DNA of 64,000 bases from Buchnera aphidicola (Aphis craccivora) (GTDB lineage: Bacteria; Pseudomonadota; Gammaproteobacteria; Enterobacterales; Enterobacteriaceae): the NCBI RefSeq assembly GCF_005082145.1, contig NZ_CP034897.1:568743-632742 (forward strand), given 5' to 3'. Under the pieces are notes generated by a model. That model made no database searches and was not told where the DNA came from. It saw nothing but the letters and a program-made list of their open reading frames with translations. Each line of letters opens with the position of its first letter. Position 1 is the stretch's first letter. This document shows, in pieces, positions 31,450-40,740 of the stretch. A program made the translations under genes and the position numbers.

Positions 31450-33108
31450 TTATTTGTAAAAAGATTTATAAAAATTTATTAAACCTTTAGTAGAAGAGTC
31501 AAAATATTTATTATTTTCTATATTGTAAAAATTTTTATAAATATTTTTAGCTAAATTTTTTCCCAATTCTACACCCCATTGATCAAAACTAAAAATATTT
31601 AATAAATGACCCTGTACAAAAATTTTATGCTCATATAAAGCAATTAACACACCTAAATTATAAGGTGTAATTTTTCGTATTAAAATGGAATTTGTAGGTT
31701 GATTTCCTATGCATTGCTTAAATAAAAAATTTTTATCTATTTTATTTAAATGTTTTGTATTTTTTTTAAAAATAGTTTTTTCTTTTAAAAAAGATTTTTC
31801 TGAAGTTCCAAAAGCTAATGCTTTAGTTTGAGCTAAAAAGTTACATATTAGTTTAATATGATGATTATCTATATGATTATGTGAAATGATAGGAACAATA
31901 AAATCACTTGGGATTAGTTTAGTACCTTGATGCATTAACTGAAAAAAAGCATGTTGACCATTCGTTCCTGGTTCCCCCCAAATAATAGGTCCAGTTTGAT
32001 AAGATATTTTTTGACCTTTTTTATCTATTGATTTACCATTAGATTCCATATTAGATTGTTGAAAATAAGCTGAAAATCGATGCATATATTGATCATATGG
32101 AAATATTGCTTCTGTTTCAGAACCAAAAAAATTAGTATACCAAATACTAATAAGTGCTAATATTATTGGTATATTTTTTTTATATTCTGAAGTATAAAAA
32201 TGGTTGTCCATAGCATGAGCTCCATTTAAAAACTTTTCAAAATTATTAAATCCAATAGATAAAATAATAGATAATCCTACAGAAGACCACAATGAAAAAC
32301 GACCACCAACCCAATTCCAAAATTGAAAAATATTTTTAATATTAATACCAAAATCTAATGCATTGTTTATATTAGCAGATAAAGCAAAAAAATGTTTATC
32401 TAAACTAGATTTATCTTTTGAATATTTTAAAAACCATGTTTTTGCGCTATTTGCGTTAATGATTGTTTCTTCCGTAGTAAACGTTTTAGAAGCTATTAAA
32501 AAAATCGTTGTTTCAGGATAAATTTTTTTTAAAACTTCGGTAAGGTGAGTACCATCAATATTTGAAACATAATGTATGTTTAAATGATTCTTATATGGAC
32601 GCAATGCTTCTGTAACCATATACGGTCCTAAATCAGAACCTCCAATTCCTATATTGACAACATCTGAAATAGATTTTCCAGTGTAGCCTTTCCATTTTCC
32701 AGTAATTACTAATTCTGAAAAATCTTTCATTTTCTTCAGTACATGATTAACTTCAAGCATAACATTGCAATTATCTACAAAAATTGGAGAATTTCGTCTA
32801 TTACGCAAAGCAATATGTAAAACAGATCGATTTTCTGTTTCATTTATTTTTTCTCCAGAAAACATTGATTTAATTGCTTTTTTAACATTCATTTCTTCAG
32901 CTAAATCTAATAAATATTTTAAAGTATTTTCAGTAATACGATTTTTTGAAAAATCAACTAACATTTCATTTTCAAAACAAATAGAAAATTTTTCAAATCG
33001 ATTAGCATCTAATAAAAAAAGATCTCTTAAATGCACATTTTTTATCATTTTAAAATGATTTTTTAAAATGCTCCAAGATCTAGTTTGTACAAGATTAATG
33101 TGTTTCAT
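31450..33108 (-). CDS. pgi: glucose-6-phosphate isomerase
   Basis: Interconverts glucose 6-phosphate and fructose 6-phosphate. The protein has 552 residues (E. coli 549). Family signatures are [12 protein letters not shown] near residue 156, [10 protein letters not shown] near 208, [11 protein letters not shown] near 269, and [18 protein letters not shown] with the catalytic region near 356. It sits downstream of nothing on its strand except a 180 bp gap to orn (divergent), and upstream of mtlA. Confidence 0.97.
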   Translation of the reverse strand: MKHINLVQTRSWSILKNHFKMIKNVHLRDLFLLDANRFEKFSICFENEMLVDFSKNRITENTLKYLLDLAEEMNVKKAIKSMFSGEKINETENRSVLHIALRNRRNSPIFVDNCNVMLEVNHVLKKMKDFSELVITGKWKGYTGKSISDVVNIGIGGSDLGPYMVTEALRPYKNHLNIHYVSNIDGTHLTEVLKKIYPETTIFLIASKTFTTEETIINANSAKTWFLKYSKDKSSLDKHFFALSANINNALDFGINIKNIFQFWNWVGGRFSLWSSVGLSIILSIGFNNFEKFLNGAHAMDNHFYTSEYKKNIPIILALISIWYTNFFGSETEAIFPYDQYMHRFSAYFQQSNMESNGKSIDKKGQKISYQTGPIIWGEPGTNGQHAFFQLMHQGTKLIPSDFIVPIISHNHIDNHHIKLICNFLAQTKALAFGTSEKSFLKEKTIFKKNTKHLNKIDKNFLFKQCIGNQPTNSILIRKITPYNLGVLIALYEHKIFVQGHLLNIFSFDQWGVELGKNLAKNIYKNFYNIENNKYFDSSTKGLINFYKSFYK

Positions 33109-33277
33109 TTGAACGATCTCTTAAATAATTTATATATATTTAAATTATTATACTATAATGTTTTAAGTGTCCAATATCTATTCGTAATAAATTTTAAGAG
33201 ATTTTTAAAAAATTTTGATTTTTTAAAAATACAAAAATGTTATATAATAAAACATAATTTATATAAAATAAAACCTT

Positions 33278-33820
33278 ATGAAATTTAATAATAAAAATTT
33301 GATTTGGATAGATTTAGAAATGACAGGACTAAATCCTAAAATCCATCGAATTATTGAAATTGCTACTTTAATTACAGATGCACAACTAAATATAATTTCA
33401 AAAGGACCAGTGATTGCTATTAATCAAAAAGAAAAACACATATTACTAATGAACGAATGGAATCAAAAAACTCATATGAAAACTGGACTAATTGAAAGAG
33501 TTAAACAAAGTACTTACAATGAATTTAAAGCAGAATCTAAAACTATACTTTTTTTAAAACAGTGGGTTCCTTTAAAATCATCTCCTATATGTGGAAACAG
33601 CATATATCAAGATCGAAAATTTTTAAATCAATATATGCCTAATTTAGAGAATTATTTTCATTATCGTTGTATTGATGTTAGTACTATTAAAGAATTAGTA
33701 TCACGTTGGCATCCTAAGATAAAAACATTCAAAAAAAAAAAAAAACATACTGCTTTAGATGATATACAAGAATCAATAATGGAATTAAATTTTTACAAAA
33801 AAATTTTTTTTAATATTTAA
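33278..33820 (+). CDS. orn: oligoribonuclease
   Basis: Degrades 2-5 nt RNA fragments, the last step of mRNA turnover. The protein has 180 residues (E. coli 181). DEDDh motifs are [10 protein letters not shown] near residue 9, [10 protein letters not shown] near 110 and [11 protein letters not shown] near 156. Directly before the last motif the coding strand has an uninterrupted run of 15 A (33731-33745) read in frame as five lysines; this makes the gene a prime slippage site even though the frame shown is intact. Confidence 0.96.
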   Translation: MKFNNKNLIWIDLEMTGLNPKIHRIIEIATLITDAQLNIISKGPVIAINQKEKHILLMNEWNQKTHMKTGLIERVKQSTYNEFKAESKTILFLKQWVPLKSSPICGNSIYQDRKFLNQYMPNLENYFHYRCIDVSTIKELVSRWHPKIKTFKKKKKHTALDDIQESIMELNFYKKIFFNI

Positions 33821-33937
33821 TTAAACTAAAAAATTTTATAAAAAATTAATATAAAATAGGTTTTTTAAAAGTAAAGCTTGATTAATCAGCTTTCTCTAGA
33901 TAAAATATATAGAATATTTAAAAGTACTTTAAATTTC

Positions 33938-34013
33938 GCGGGAATAGCTCAGTCGGTAGAGCACAACCTTGCCAAGGTTGGGGTCGCGAGTTCGAATCTC
34001 GTTTCCCGCTCCA
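33938..34013 (+). tRNA. glyV-like: tRNA-Gly (anticodon GCC)
   Basis: 76 nt with acceptor GCGGGAA/TTCCCGC, anticodon GCC in TTGCCAA, T arm GAGTTCGAATCTC, and an encoded 3' CCA (34011-34013). It lies downstream of orn, as tRNA-Gly genes do in E. coli. Confidence 0.97.
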
Positions 34014-34060
34014 AACTATAATTTTACAATGAATATTTGCTAAAAGATCAAGGAAAATTT

Positions 34061-34955
34061 ATGATTTTTTGTCATTCTTACAAATGGATCATATTAGCTT
34101 TTTTATTAATGAGTTTTCAGGTGAAATTTGAAAAAAATATTAAAAACAACAACATTAATAAAATAATATTCGTTAAAAAAATAAATAATTATCAAAAAAA
34201 AAATAGTTTTTTCTCATACTAATAAAAACAAAATAATTAAAAGAACAAAAAAAATTACTATATTAATAGATCCAGGACATGGTGGACAAGATCCAGGATC
34301 AATTGGGCATAGAGGACTAAAAGAAAAAGAAATAACTTTAAAAATTGCTATTCAATTAAAAAAATTATTAGATAAAGATAAACTATTTAATGCTGTTTTA
34401 ACACGTAACAATGATTCTTATTTATCTTTAAAAAAAAGAAAAAATTTTTTAAAATATCAAAATGTAAATTTATTACTATCTATTCATGTAGATTCTTCAC
34501 AAAAATCATACGTATCAGGAATATCAATTTGGATTGTTTCAAACAATCGAATGCACCGTGAAATTAATAATTTTATAAAAAATAAAAAAGAAAAAATTTA
34601 TTTTTATAAAAATATAGAAGATATATTTAAAAATAATAAAAATGACATATATTTAAAAAAAACAATTCTTGATTTACAATTTAATAATTTTCAAGCTATG
34701 GAAATTAAATTATCAAGTTGTATATTCCAAGAATTTAAAAAAATTATCAAAGTAAATAAAATTAAACCAAATTATGCTAGCTTAGGAATATTAAGCTCTA
34801 TAAACACACCGTCTATTTTAATTGAAACTGGATTTATTACAAACTTTGAAGAAGAAAAAAAATTAAAAACAATTGCTTATCAAAAAAAAATAGCTAATAC
34901 TATTTACGCTTCATTAAAAAATTATTTTCAAAATAAATCTACATCTGTTTTTTAA
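34061..34955 (+). pseudogene. amiB: N-acetylmuramoyl-L-alanine amidase, split by a poly(A)10 frameshift
   Basis: Cuts septal peptidoglycan during cell separation. ATG 34061 has AAGGA just upstream and encodes a signal-peptide-like start (YKWIILAFLLMSF). The frame ends after a run of ten A (34194-34203). Removing one A joins it to a frame with the whole zinc amidase domain: IDPGHGGQDPGS, the metal Glu in LKEKEITL, SIHVDSS and LIETGFITN, to 34955. The corrected protein is 297 residues; E. coli AmiB has 445, so the periplasmic AMIN targeting domain is absent. Location after orn is that of amiB in E. coli. All metal ligands being intact past the break suggests a gene still under selection. Confidence 0.87.
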
Positions 34956-35000
34956 AAAATATTGAACAAAATAATTTAAATAATTTCTTTACAGAATATT

Positions 35001-35036
35001 TTTTAAGCATCAAAATATTATTTAAGATGCTTAAAA
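35001..35036. terminator. hairpin between amiB and rpmE
   Basis: An 11 bp perfect stem, TTTTAAGCATC (35001-35011) with GATGCTTAAAA (35026-35036), loop of 14. It lies between convergent genes with A/T runs on both sides, consistent with a bidirectional terminator. Confidence 0.6.
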
Positions 35037-35092
35037 TAAAAAAATTATTTTTTTAAATCATAAATAAAAAAACAATTTTATATAGTTTCTCA

Positions 35093-35299
35093 TTATTTAG
35101 TCATTTTAAAACGTTTTTTAAATCTTTCAACACGTCCTCCAGTATCAATAATTCTTTGTTTTCCAGTATAAAATGGATGACATTTTGCACATATATCTAG
35201 ATTTAGATTATGATTAACAGTTGAAAAAATTTCAATTATATTTCCACATGAACAAGTAGCTGTTATCTGAGAATAATAAGGATGTATTTTTTTTTGCAT
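35093..35299 (-). CDS. rpmE: 50S ribosomal protein L31 (zinc-binding type)
   Basis: The protein has 68 residues (E. coli 70). The zinc ligands are CSC near residue 16 and CAKC near residue 37, so this is the C+ zinc-containing form. [23 protein letters not shown] follows the family closely. It is divergent from ftsN, as in enterobacteria where rpmE, ftsN, hslV and hslU are near each other. Confidence 0.97.
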   Translation of the reverse strand: MQKKIHPYYSQITATCSCGNIIEIFSTVNHNLNLDICAKCHPFYTGKQRIIDTGGRVERFKKRFKMTK

Positions 35300-35400
35300 A
35301 GAAAATTTTCCTAAATTTATTAAAAATATTCATTATATTATACAATTATTAGTATATTAATTATTAATTTTTTTAAAAAATAAAAACAAAAATAAAAAAT

Positions 35401-35650
35401 ATGTATAACAATCAAAATAAAATTAATTCAATGTATTTTAAAAAAAAAAAAAAAAATTAAATTTAATAAATATAATTTATTTATTATCTTATTAGTAATA
35501 ATTATTTCTTTAATTTTTTTCAATATATTTCTAAAAAAAACAAATAATACACAAAAAAAAATATTTATTCAAAACAAAGAAGATGAAAATACATTACCTG
35601 CTAAACCAAAGGAAAGATGGAAATATATTAAAAAATTAGAAAATTTATAA
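35401..35650 (+). pseudogene. ftsN: minimal ftsN remnant, split by a poly(A)17 run
   Basis: FtsN activates septal cell-wall synthesis. ATG 35401 gives MYNNQNKINSMYFKKKKK and then stops just after 17 consecutive A (35440-35456). Removing one A continues into KFNKYNLF, a membrane helix (LFIILLVIIISLIFFNIF) and LPAKPKERWKYIKKLENL, which matches E. coli FtsN LPPKPEERWRYIKELEN. The corrected product is 82 residues (E. coli 319): the cytoplasmic, membrane and ERWxYI parts only, without the essential periplasmic helix, linker or SPOR domain. Position before hslV-hslU is as in E. coli. It may be a vestige or a membrane-anchored minimal peptide. Confidence 0.82.
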
Positions 35651-35774
35651 AATAAATACTTTTAAAAAAATATTTATTTAAACAAATTAATTATTAATTA
35701 ATAATAACATGTAATTTATATATAAAACTTTATATATTTCTAAATAAAAACGTTATTTTTAAGAGGTTTTTCTT

Positions 35775-36305
35775 GTGACCACAATACTAAGTGTAAGATT
35801 AAAAAATAAAGTAGTAATCGGAGGTGATGGACAAGCAACTTTAGGCAATACTATTATGAAAAGTAATGTCAAAAAAATTAGAACTCTTTATCATGAAAAA
35901 GTAATTGCTGGTTTTGCAGGAGGAACTGCAGACGCCTTTACTTTATTCGATATGTTTGAAAAAAAATTATCTATATATCAAGGTCAATTACAACGATCAG
36001 CTATCGAATTAGCAAAAGATTGGAGATCTGATAAAATGCTCAGAAAATTAGAAGCTTTATTAGCAGTTGCTGATAAAGAAACCTCACTAATCATTACTGG
36101 AAACGGAGATGTAATACAACCTGAAGATGATTTAATTGCAATTGGATCAGGAGGATCTTATGCTCAATCAGCTGCTCGTGCGTTAATCGAAAATACTAAT
36201 CTTAATGCCAAAAAAATAGTAGAAAAATCACTTAATATTGCCGCAAATATTTGTATATATACAAATCATATTTTTACTATAAAAGAACTACTTTCAGAAA
36301 AGTAA
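35775..36305 (+). CDS. hslV: ATP-dependent protease subunit HslV
   Basis: Threonine peptidase of the HslVU protease. GTG 35775 is the start, with GAGG-type ribosome binding site upstream; after Met removal the catalytic Thr is residue 1 (TTILSVR), the proper N-terminus for this family. 176 residues as in E. coli, with [24 protein letters not shown] and [15 protein letters not shown]. It is followed 11 bp later by hslU. No clear heat-shock (sigma 32) promoter can be read upstream. Confidence 0.98.
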   Translation: MTTILSVRLKNKVVIGGDGQATLGNTIMKSNVKKIRTLYHEKVIAGFAGGTADAFTLFDMFEKKLSIYQGQLQRSAIELAKDWRSDKMLRKLEALLAVADKETSLIITGNGDVIQPEDDLIAIGSGGSYAQSAARALIENTNLNAKKIVEKSLNIAANICIYTNHIFTIKELLSEK

Positions 36306-36316
36306 GGATTATTTAT

Positions 36317-37648
36317 ATGTCTGAAATGACTCCCCCTCAAATTGTTGCTGAACTTGATAAATTTATTGTTGGTCAAGAAAAAGCAAAAAAAGCGGTATCT
36401 ATTGCATTAAGAAATCGTTGGCGTAGAATGCAATTAAATAATGAATTAAGACAAGAAATTACACCCAAAAATATTTTAATGATTGGTCCTACTGGAGTCG
36501 GAAAAACAGAAATTGCTAGAAGATTGGCTAAATTAGCTAATTCTCCATTTATTAAAGTAGAAGCAACTAAATTTACTGAAGTAGGATATGTAGGAAAAGA
36601 AGTAGATTCAATCATTAGGGATTTAACTGATGCTGCTATAAAAATGGTTCGAATTAAAAATATTGAAAAAAATAAATCTAGGGTAGAAGAAATAGTTGAA
36701 GAAAGAATATTAGATATTTTAGTTCCAAGACCTAAAAATAATTGGACAGAAAACGAAAAAAATGAAAGTCTTTTAAATACTTTACAGATATTTCGTAAAA
36801 AATTAAGAGAAGGTGTTCTTGATGATAAAGAAATTGAAATTAACTTACTAGCTACTACTATGGGTGTTGAAATTATGGCGCCTCCTGGTATGGAAGAGTT
36901 AACTAATCAATTACAATCTTTATTTCAAAATTTAAGTGGTCATAAAAAAAACACAAGAAGATTAAAAATTAAAGATGCAATTTTATTACTCAAAGAAGAA
37001 GAAGCTGCAAAATTAGTAAATCCAGAAGATATTAAAAAAGAAGCTATAGATGCAGTCGAACAAAATGGAATAGTGTTTATTGATGAAATAGATAAAATAT
37101 GTAGAAGAAGTGATGTATCCGGACCAGATGTTTCAAGAGAAGGTGTTCAAAGAGATCTCCTTCCATTAATAGAAGGTTGCACTGTATCTACTAAATATGG
37201 AATGGTGAAAACAGATCATATTTTATTTATTACATCTGGTGCATTTCAAACATCTACACCTTCTGATTTAATACCCGAATTACAAGGTCGACTTCCAATT
37301 AAAGTAGAATTAAAAGCATTAACAATAGATGATTTTGAAAAAATACTCACTGAACCTACTGCATCAATTACAACTCAATATAAAGCGTTAATGGAAACAG
37401 AAAAAGTATATATAAATTTTACAAAAGAAGGAATTAGAAATATTGCAGAAGCAGCATGGAAGGTAAATGAATCCATGGAAAATATAGGGGCTCGTAGATT
37501 ACATACAATATTAGAAAAGTTAATGGAAGATATTTCATTTAATGCTAGCAATAATAGTGGAAATACAATTGAAATAGATGCGAAATATGTTAGCAAACAT
37601 TTAGATCAATTAATATCTAATGAAGATCTTAGTCGCTTTATTTTATAA
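36317..37648 (+). CDS. hslU: ATP-dependent unfoldase HslU
   Basis: AAA+ ATPase that feeds proteins to HslV. The start is ATG 36317 ([14 protein letters not shown]), which has AAGGA upstream and gives 443 residues, the E. coli length; the frame extends upstream inside hslV without similarity. Walker A is [15 protein letters not shown] near residue 58, Walker B is VFIDEIDKI near residue 252, and the C-terminal EDLSRFIL tail that docks in HslV is intact. Confidence 0.98.
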   Translation: MSEMTPPQIVAELDKFIVGQEKAKKAVSIALRNRWRRMQLNNELRQEITPKNILMIGPTGVGKTEIARRLAKLANSPFIKVEATKFTEVGYVGKEVDSIIRDLTDAAIKMVRIKNIEKNKSRVEEIVEERILDILVPRPKNNWTENEKNESLLNTLQIFRKKLREGVLDDKEIEINLLATTMGVEIMAPPGMEELTNQLQSLFQNLSGHKKNTRRLKIKDAILLLKEEEAAKLVNPEDIKKEAIDAVEQNGIVFIDEIDKICRRSDVSGPDVSREGVQRDLLPLIEGCTVSTKYGMVKTDHILFITSGAFQTSTPSDLIPELQGRLPIKVELKALTIDDFEKILTEPTASITTQYKALMETEKVYINFTKEGIRNIAEAAWKVNESMENIGARRLHTILEKLMEDISFNASNNSGNTIEIDAKYVSKHLDQLISNEDLSRFIL

Positions 37649-37656
37649 AAATAATT

Positions 37657-37702
37657 AAAATATTTATCCATTAAAAAATTATATAAGATGGATGAATATT
37701 TT
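37657..37702 (+). terminator. hairpin after hslVU
   Basis: Inverted repeat of 15 bases, AAAATATTTATCCAT (37657-37671) against ATGGATGAATATTTT (37688-37702), with one G-T pair and a 16-base loop, followed by TATTTTATAAATT. A likely weak terminator between hslU and ibpA. Confidence 0.55.
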
Positions 37703-37829
37703 ATTTTATAAATTACTATTGAAAAAAAAAAAAAAGATCATATATCAGTTAAGAAACTTTTTTAAATCTTAAAAATACTATTTAAATTAAATAATTAAAA
37801 TATATTTTATAAATAAAAAGGAGTTTTTT

Positions 37830-38306
37830 ATGTCTTATCGTTCACTTTCTTTTTTACCAAGTATTAATCATAATAGTGTTTTTTCAGATAGATTTAATCA
37901 AATTGATAAAATGTTTAGTACTTTAACAGGAGAAAAACCGCTATCAGACACACCATTATATAATTTGATTCAGATTAACGAAAAAAAATATAAATTAATA
38001 TTAAGTGTTCCTGGGTATGAAGAAAAAGAATTAGATATATCTGTACATAATAATCAACTTATAATTCAAGGAAAAAAAGAAAAACACAATCAAGATAATG
38101 CAAAAATAAATAAATATTTACATAAAGATATTATATTTAGTAATTTTTCTTTAAGTTTTAATTTTGATCATAAGATACAAGTAAATAAAGCCAATTTATC
38201 TTTAGGTTTACTAGAATTAAATTTTGAATGCAATATTCCAGATGAAGAAAAACCTAAAAAAATATCTATTAATATCCCTAATAATGCACAAATTAGCAAT
38301 AAATAA
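37830..38306 (+). CDS. ibpA: small heat shock protein IbpA (Hsp20 family)
   Basis: Alpha-crystallin-type holdase that keeps aggregating proteins accessible to chaperones. The protein has 158 residues. The N-terminus YRSLSFLPSINHNSVFSDRFNQID and TPLYNLIQINEKKYKLILSVPGYEEKEL match the IbpA group; the alpha-crystallin domain follows, and the C-terminal region is short and altered. A strong AAGGAG ribosome binding site lies 9 bases before ATG 37830. I cannot identify the heat-shock promoter or an RNA thermometer with confidence. Confidence 0.93.
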   Translation: MSYRSLSFLPSINHNSVFSDRFNQIDKMFSTLTGEKPLSDTPLYNLIQINEKKYKLILSVPGYEEKELDISVHNNQLIIQGKKEKHNQDNAKINKYLHKDIIFSNFSLSFNFDHKIQVNKANLSLGLLELNFECNIPDEEKPKKISINIPNNAQISNK

Positions 38307-38341
38307 AATATAAGTAATGTTTAAAAACACAAGAAAATTTT

Positions 38342-38383
38342 AATAATCATTGTACTTAAATCTAAATAAGTACAATGATTATT
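38342..38383 (+). terminator. perfect long hairpin between ibpA and fpr
   Basis: A 17 bp perfect inverted repeat, AATAATCATTGTACTTA (38342-38358) and TAAGTACAATGATTATT (38367-38383), loop of 8, followed by TAAAATAATTTTT. It probably ends the ibpA transcript upstream of fpr. Confidence 0.72.
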
Positions 38384-38418
38384 TAAAATAATTTTTAAAT
38401 AATGTATAGGAATATAGA

Positions 38419-39174
38419 ATGAATCCTTGGATTAATGCTAAAGTTTTAAAAATAAAAAAATGGACTACAAATTTATTTAGTATTTTTTTAAAAGCACCTA
38501 TATCAGTGTTTCAAGCGGGACAATTCACAAAATTAGCTATATGTGAAAATGATAACACAAAAAAAATTCAGAGAGCATACTCATTTGTTAATGCTCCAAG
38601 TAGTCAAAATTTAGAAATTTATATTGTTCGTATTCCAAATGGTAAGTTAAGTAATCTTTTATATAATTTAAAAAGTGGAGATAATTTATTTATTAAAAAA
38701 AAATCATATGGATTTTTTATTCTTCAAGAAATACCTGACTGTGAAATATTATGGATGTTTGCAACTGGAACTGCAATTGCTCCTTATTGCTCTATATTAC
38801 AAGAAGGTGGTAAAGATATTGAAAGATTTAAAAATATTGTTTTAATACATGCTGTTCGATATAAAAACGAGTTAACTTATCTTCCTTTAATGAAACAACT
38901 ATGTTTAAAATATAATGGAAAATTGAAAATTCAAACTATAGTAAGTCGAGAAAAAGATAATAATTCTTTACCAGGAAGAATTCCTTTTTTATTGAAAAAT
39001 AAAATCATAGAAAATAAAATTGGATTAGAAATTAACCGAAAAAACTCACATATCATGTTATGTGGAAATCCTTCAATGGTAAAAGAAACATATTTATTAC
39101 TGAATGAATTGAAAAATATGACTAAACATTTAAGAAAAAAACATGGACATATTACCATGGAAAATTATTGGTAA
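38419..39174 (+). CDS. fpr: ferredoxin/flavodoxin-NADP(+) reductase
   Basis: FAD enzyme passing electrons from NADPH to ferredoxin or flavodoxin, which supply Fe/S assembly and radical SAM enzymes. The protein has 251 residues (E. coli 248). The FAD-binding [11 protein letters not shown] block lies near residue 54, the NADP fold near [14 protein letters not shown], and the C-terminal LCGNPSMV followed by the aromatic end ENYW matches the bacterial type. AGGA lies just before ATG 38419. Fdx at 61.4 kb is a candidate partner. Confidence 0.95.
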   Translation: MNPWINAKVLKIKKWTTNLFSIFLKAPISVFQAGQFTKLAICENDNTKKIQRAYSFVNAPSSQNLEIYIVRIPNGKLSNLLYNLKSGDNLFIKKKSYGFFILQEIPDCEILWMFATGTAIAPYCSILQEGGKDIERFKNIVLIHAVRYKNELTYLPLMKQLCLKYNGKLKIQTIVSREKDNNSLPGRIPFLLKNKIIENKIGLEINRKNSHIMLCGNPSMVKETYLLLNELKNMTKHLRKKHGHITMENYW

Positions 39175-40141
39175 ATTTAACTAATAATAATTAGATAAAA
39201 ATCAACCATAATTTATACTGTTTAAAAATTACCATCTATTTTATATAAGTAAATTTATTGCATATTTTTCTTATTTATCACTCATTAAATATTTTTTATT
39301 CTCTAAATAATCTATTAACTTATAAAATCCATTTCTCAAATTAATTCCTTTAAAAATATTTTAAGTTTTTTGTGTAATAGAATTATTTTAATTATTTAAA
39401 AAAACAAGATAAGCTTGTTAGATAAGAAATCATATACAAATATAGATTTTCTTAAAGAATTTTTATCAATAAAGTAAATAATATTTCTATATAACGTATT
39501 TAAATTTTTTTCAAATCATGTTGCATATCTAAATTAAATTTTTTTAAAATTTCATATAATTCAGTAACATGAATAAAACAAAGATCTATATTTAAGTATT
39601 TTATAAAAATACTTTTTAATAAGAAATTTTATCTGATTTTTTCAAATTTTAATATTCTTTGAAAAAAAATTTATTTTATCAATGAATTTATTTGTAGAGC
39701 ATGAAATTTGGAATGATTAGAAAATCCTAACTTCTGAATTATAATATTTTTATACATTCTTCATTTTTCAAACTACAAAATATTTAATATATTAGATAGT
39801 TTTATCTGCTAGTAAACATTTCATTATGTTATTCTGGATTAGTTATCAACTATAATTTCAGTATATTTAAGTGTTTTCTGGAGAAAAAATAATTAGTTCA
39901 AATAGTGTTAAATTTATATCTATTACTGTTGATTTAGATAATGATAGAGTTTCTGTTTGTAAAATTTTTTCTAAAAAATAAACGAATATTATTGATAATA
40001 TTTGCTTTTTTAATTAAATCTTTAATATAAATCGCTTAGTTGCTAACTTTTTACATATAACTTCCTTTTAAAAATTTATATAAAAATAAAATTTAATATT
40101 TTAATATTATTACAGTTAAAATAAAAATTATCTATAAAAAA
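39175..40141. other. 970 bp region without a recognisable gene
   Basis: Stops occur in all frames; the longest stretch I noticed is 36 codons at 39871-39981, and the opposite strand of the same stretch is also open for a similar length. Neither matches a family I know. The length and random-looking sequence fit a decayed gene between fpr and coaD, but I could not align any E. coli protein to it as was possible for mutL. Confidence 0.55.
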
Positions 40142-40651
40142 ATGAAAAAAATGAAAAAAACAGCAATATATCCAGGTACATTTGATCCAATTACATATGG
40201 GCATTTAGATATTATAACTCGTGCAATAAAAATTTTTGATAATATAATTATTGCTGTTTCTTCTAATAATTTAAATAAAAAAACTATTTTTAGTTTAAAA
40301 GAACGTATTAAATTAACTAGATTAGCTACATTGCATCTTGATAACATAAAAAAAATAATTGGTTTTAATGATCTTTTAGCAAATTTAGCAAAAAAGGAAA
40401 ATACTAATATCTTAATTAGAGGAGTACGAACAATATTTGATTTTGATTATGAAATAAAACTAGCTGCTATAAATAAACAAATATATCCTGAATTAGATAG
40501 TATATTTTTACTTTCATCTAAGGAAGTTTCATTTATATCATCATCTTTTGTAAAAGAAATTGCTAAATATAAAGGTAATGTAGAACCATATCTTCCAAAA
40601 GAAATACATTTTGCTTTATTAAAAAAAATTAAAAAAATTTCAAATAAGTAG
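40142..40651 (+). CDS. coaD: phosphopantetheine adenylyltransferase
   Basis: Penultimate step of coenzyme A synthesis. The protein has 169 residues; a start at ATG 40151 or 40154 (MKKTAIYPG) would fit the E. coli N-terminus better than 40142. The nucleotidyltransferase motif is YPGTFDPITYGHLDI (TxGH type), followed by NILIRGVRTIFDFDYE and the C-terminal ISSSFVKEIA. No ribosome binding site is obvious. It is convergent with the orphan gene, with a strong terminator between. Confidence 0.96.
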   Translation: MKKMKKTAIYPGTFDPITYGHLDIITRAIKIFDNIIIAVSSNNLNKKTIFSLKERIKLTRLATLHLDNIKKIIGFNDLLANLAKKENTNILIRGVRTIFDFDYEIKLAAINKQIYPELDSIFLLSSKEVSFISSSFVKEIAKYKGNVEPYLPKEIHFALLKKIKKISNK

Positions 40652-40688
40652 TATTTTATTAATATAAATTTTAAAAATTTATAAAAAA

Positions 40689-40711
40689 TAATAGGGTATA
40701 TAACCCTATTA
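40689..40711. terminator. bidirectional intrinsic terminator between coaD and the orphan gene
   Basis: A perfect 9 bp stem TAATAGGGT (40689-40697) and ACCCTATTA (40703-40711), extended by A/T pairs of the flanking A run on one side and T run on the other, loop ATATA. This is the classic two-way layout for convergent genes. Confidence 0.8.
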
Positions 40712-40740
40712 TTTTTTTTAAAAAATGTTTCTTCAAAAGA

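Noticed and set aside
33085..33288. Short plus-strand open frame between pgi and orn
   Set aside because: Low-complexity Phe/Leu/Tyr/Asn sequence from AT-rich intergenic DNA, overlapping the orn start; no similarity.
34551..34955. A separate 134-codon gene
   Set aside because: It is the C-terminal part of the amidase domain; the frame is open back to the A run at 34203, and the metal-binding motifs lie before the ATG.
37722..37735. Run of 14 A upstream of ibpA as another frameshift site
   Set aside because: It lies in non-coding DNA between hslU and ibpA, so no frame is affected.
39871..39981. 36-codon stretch as a small gene
   Set aside because: It begins right after a stop with GTG, has no ribosome binding site and is open on both strands; no family recognised.
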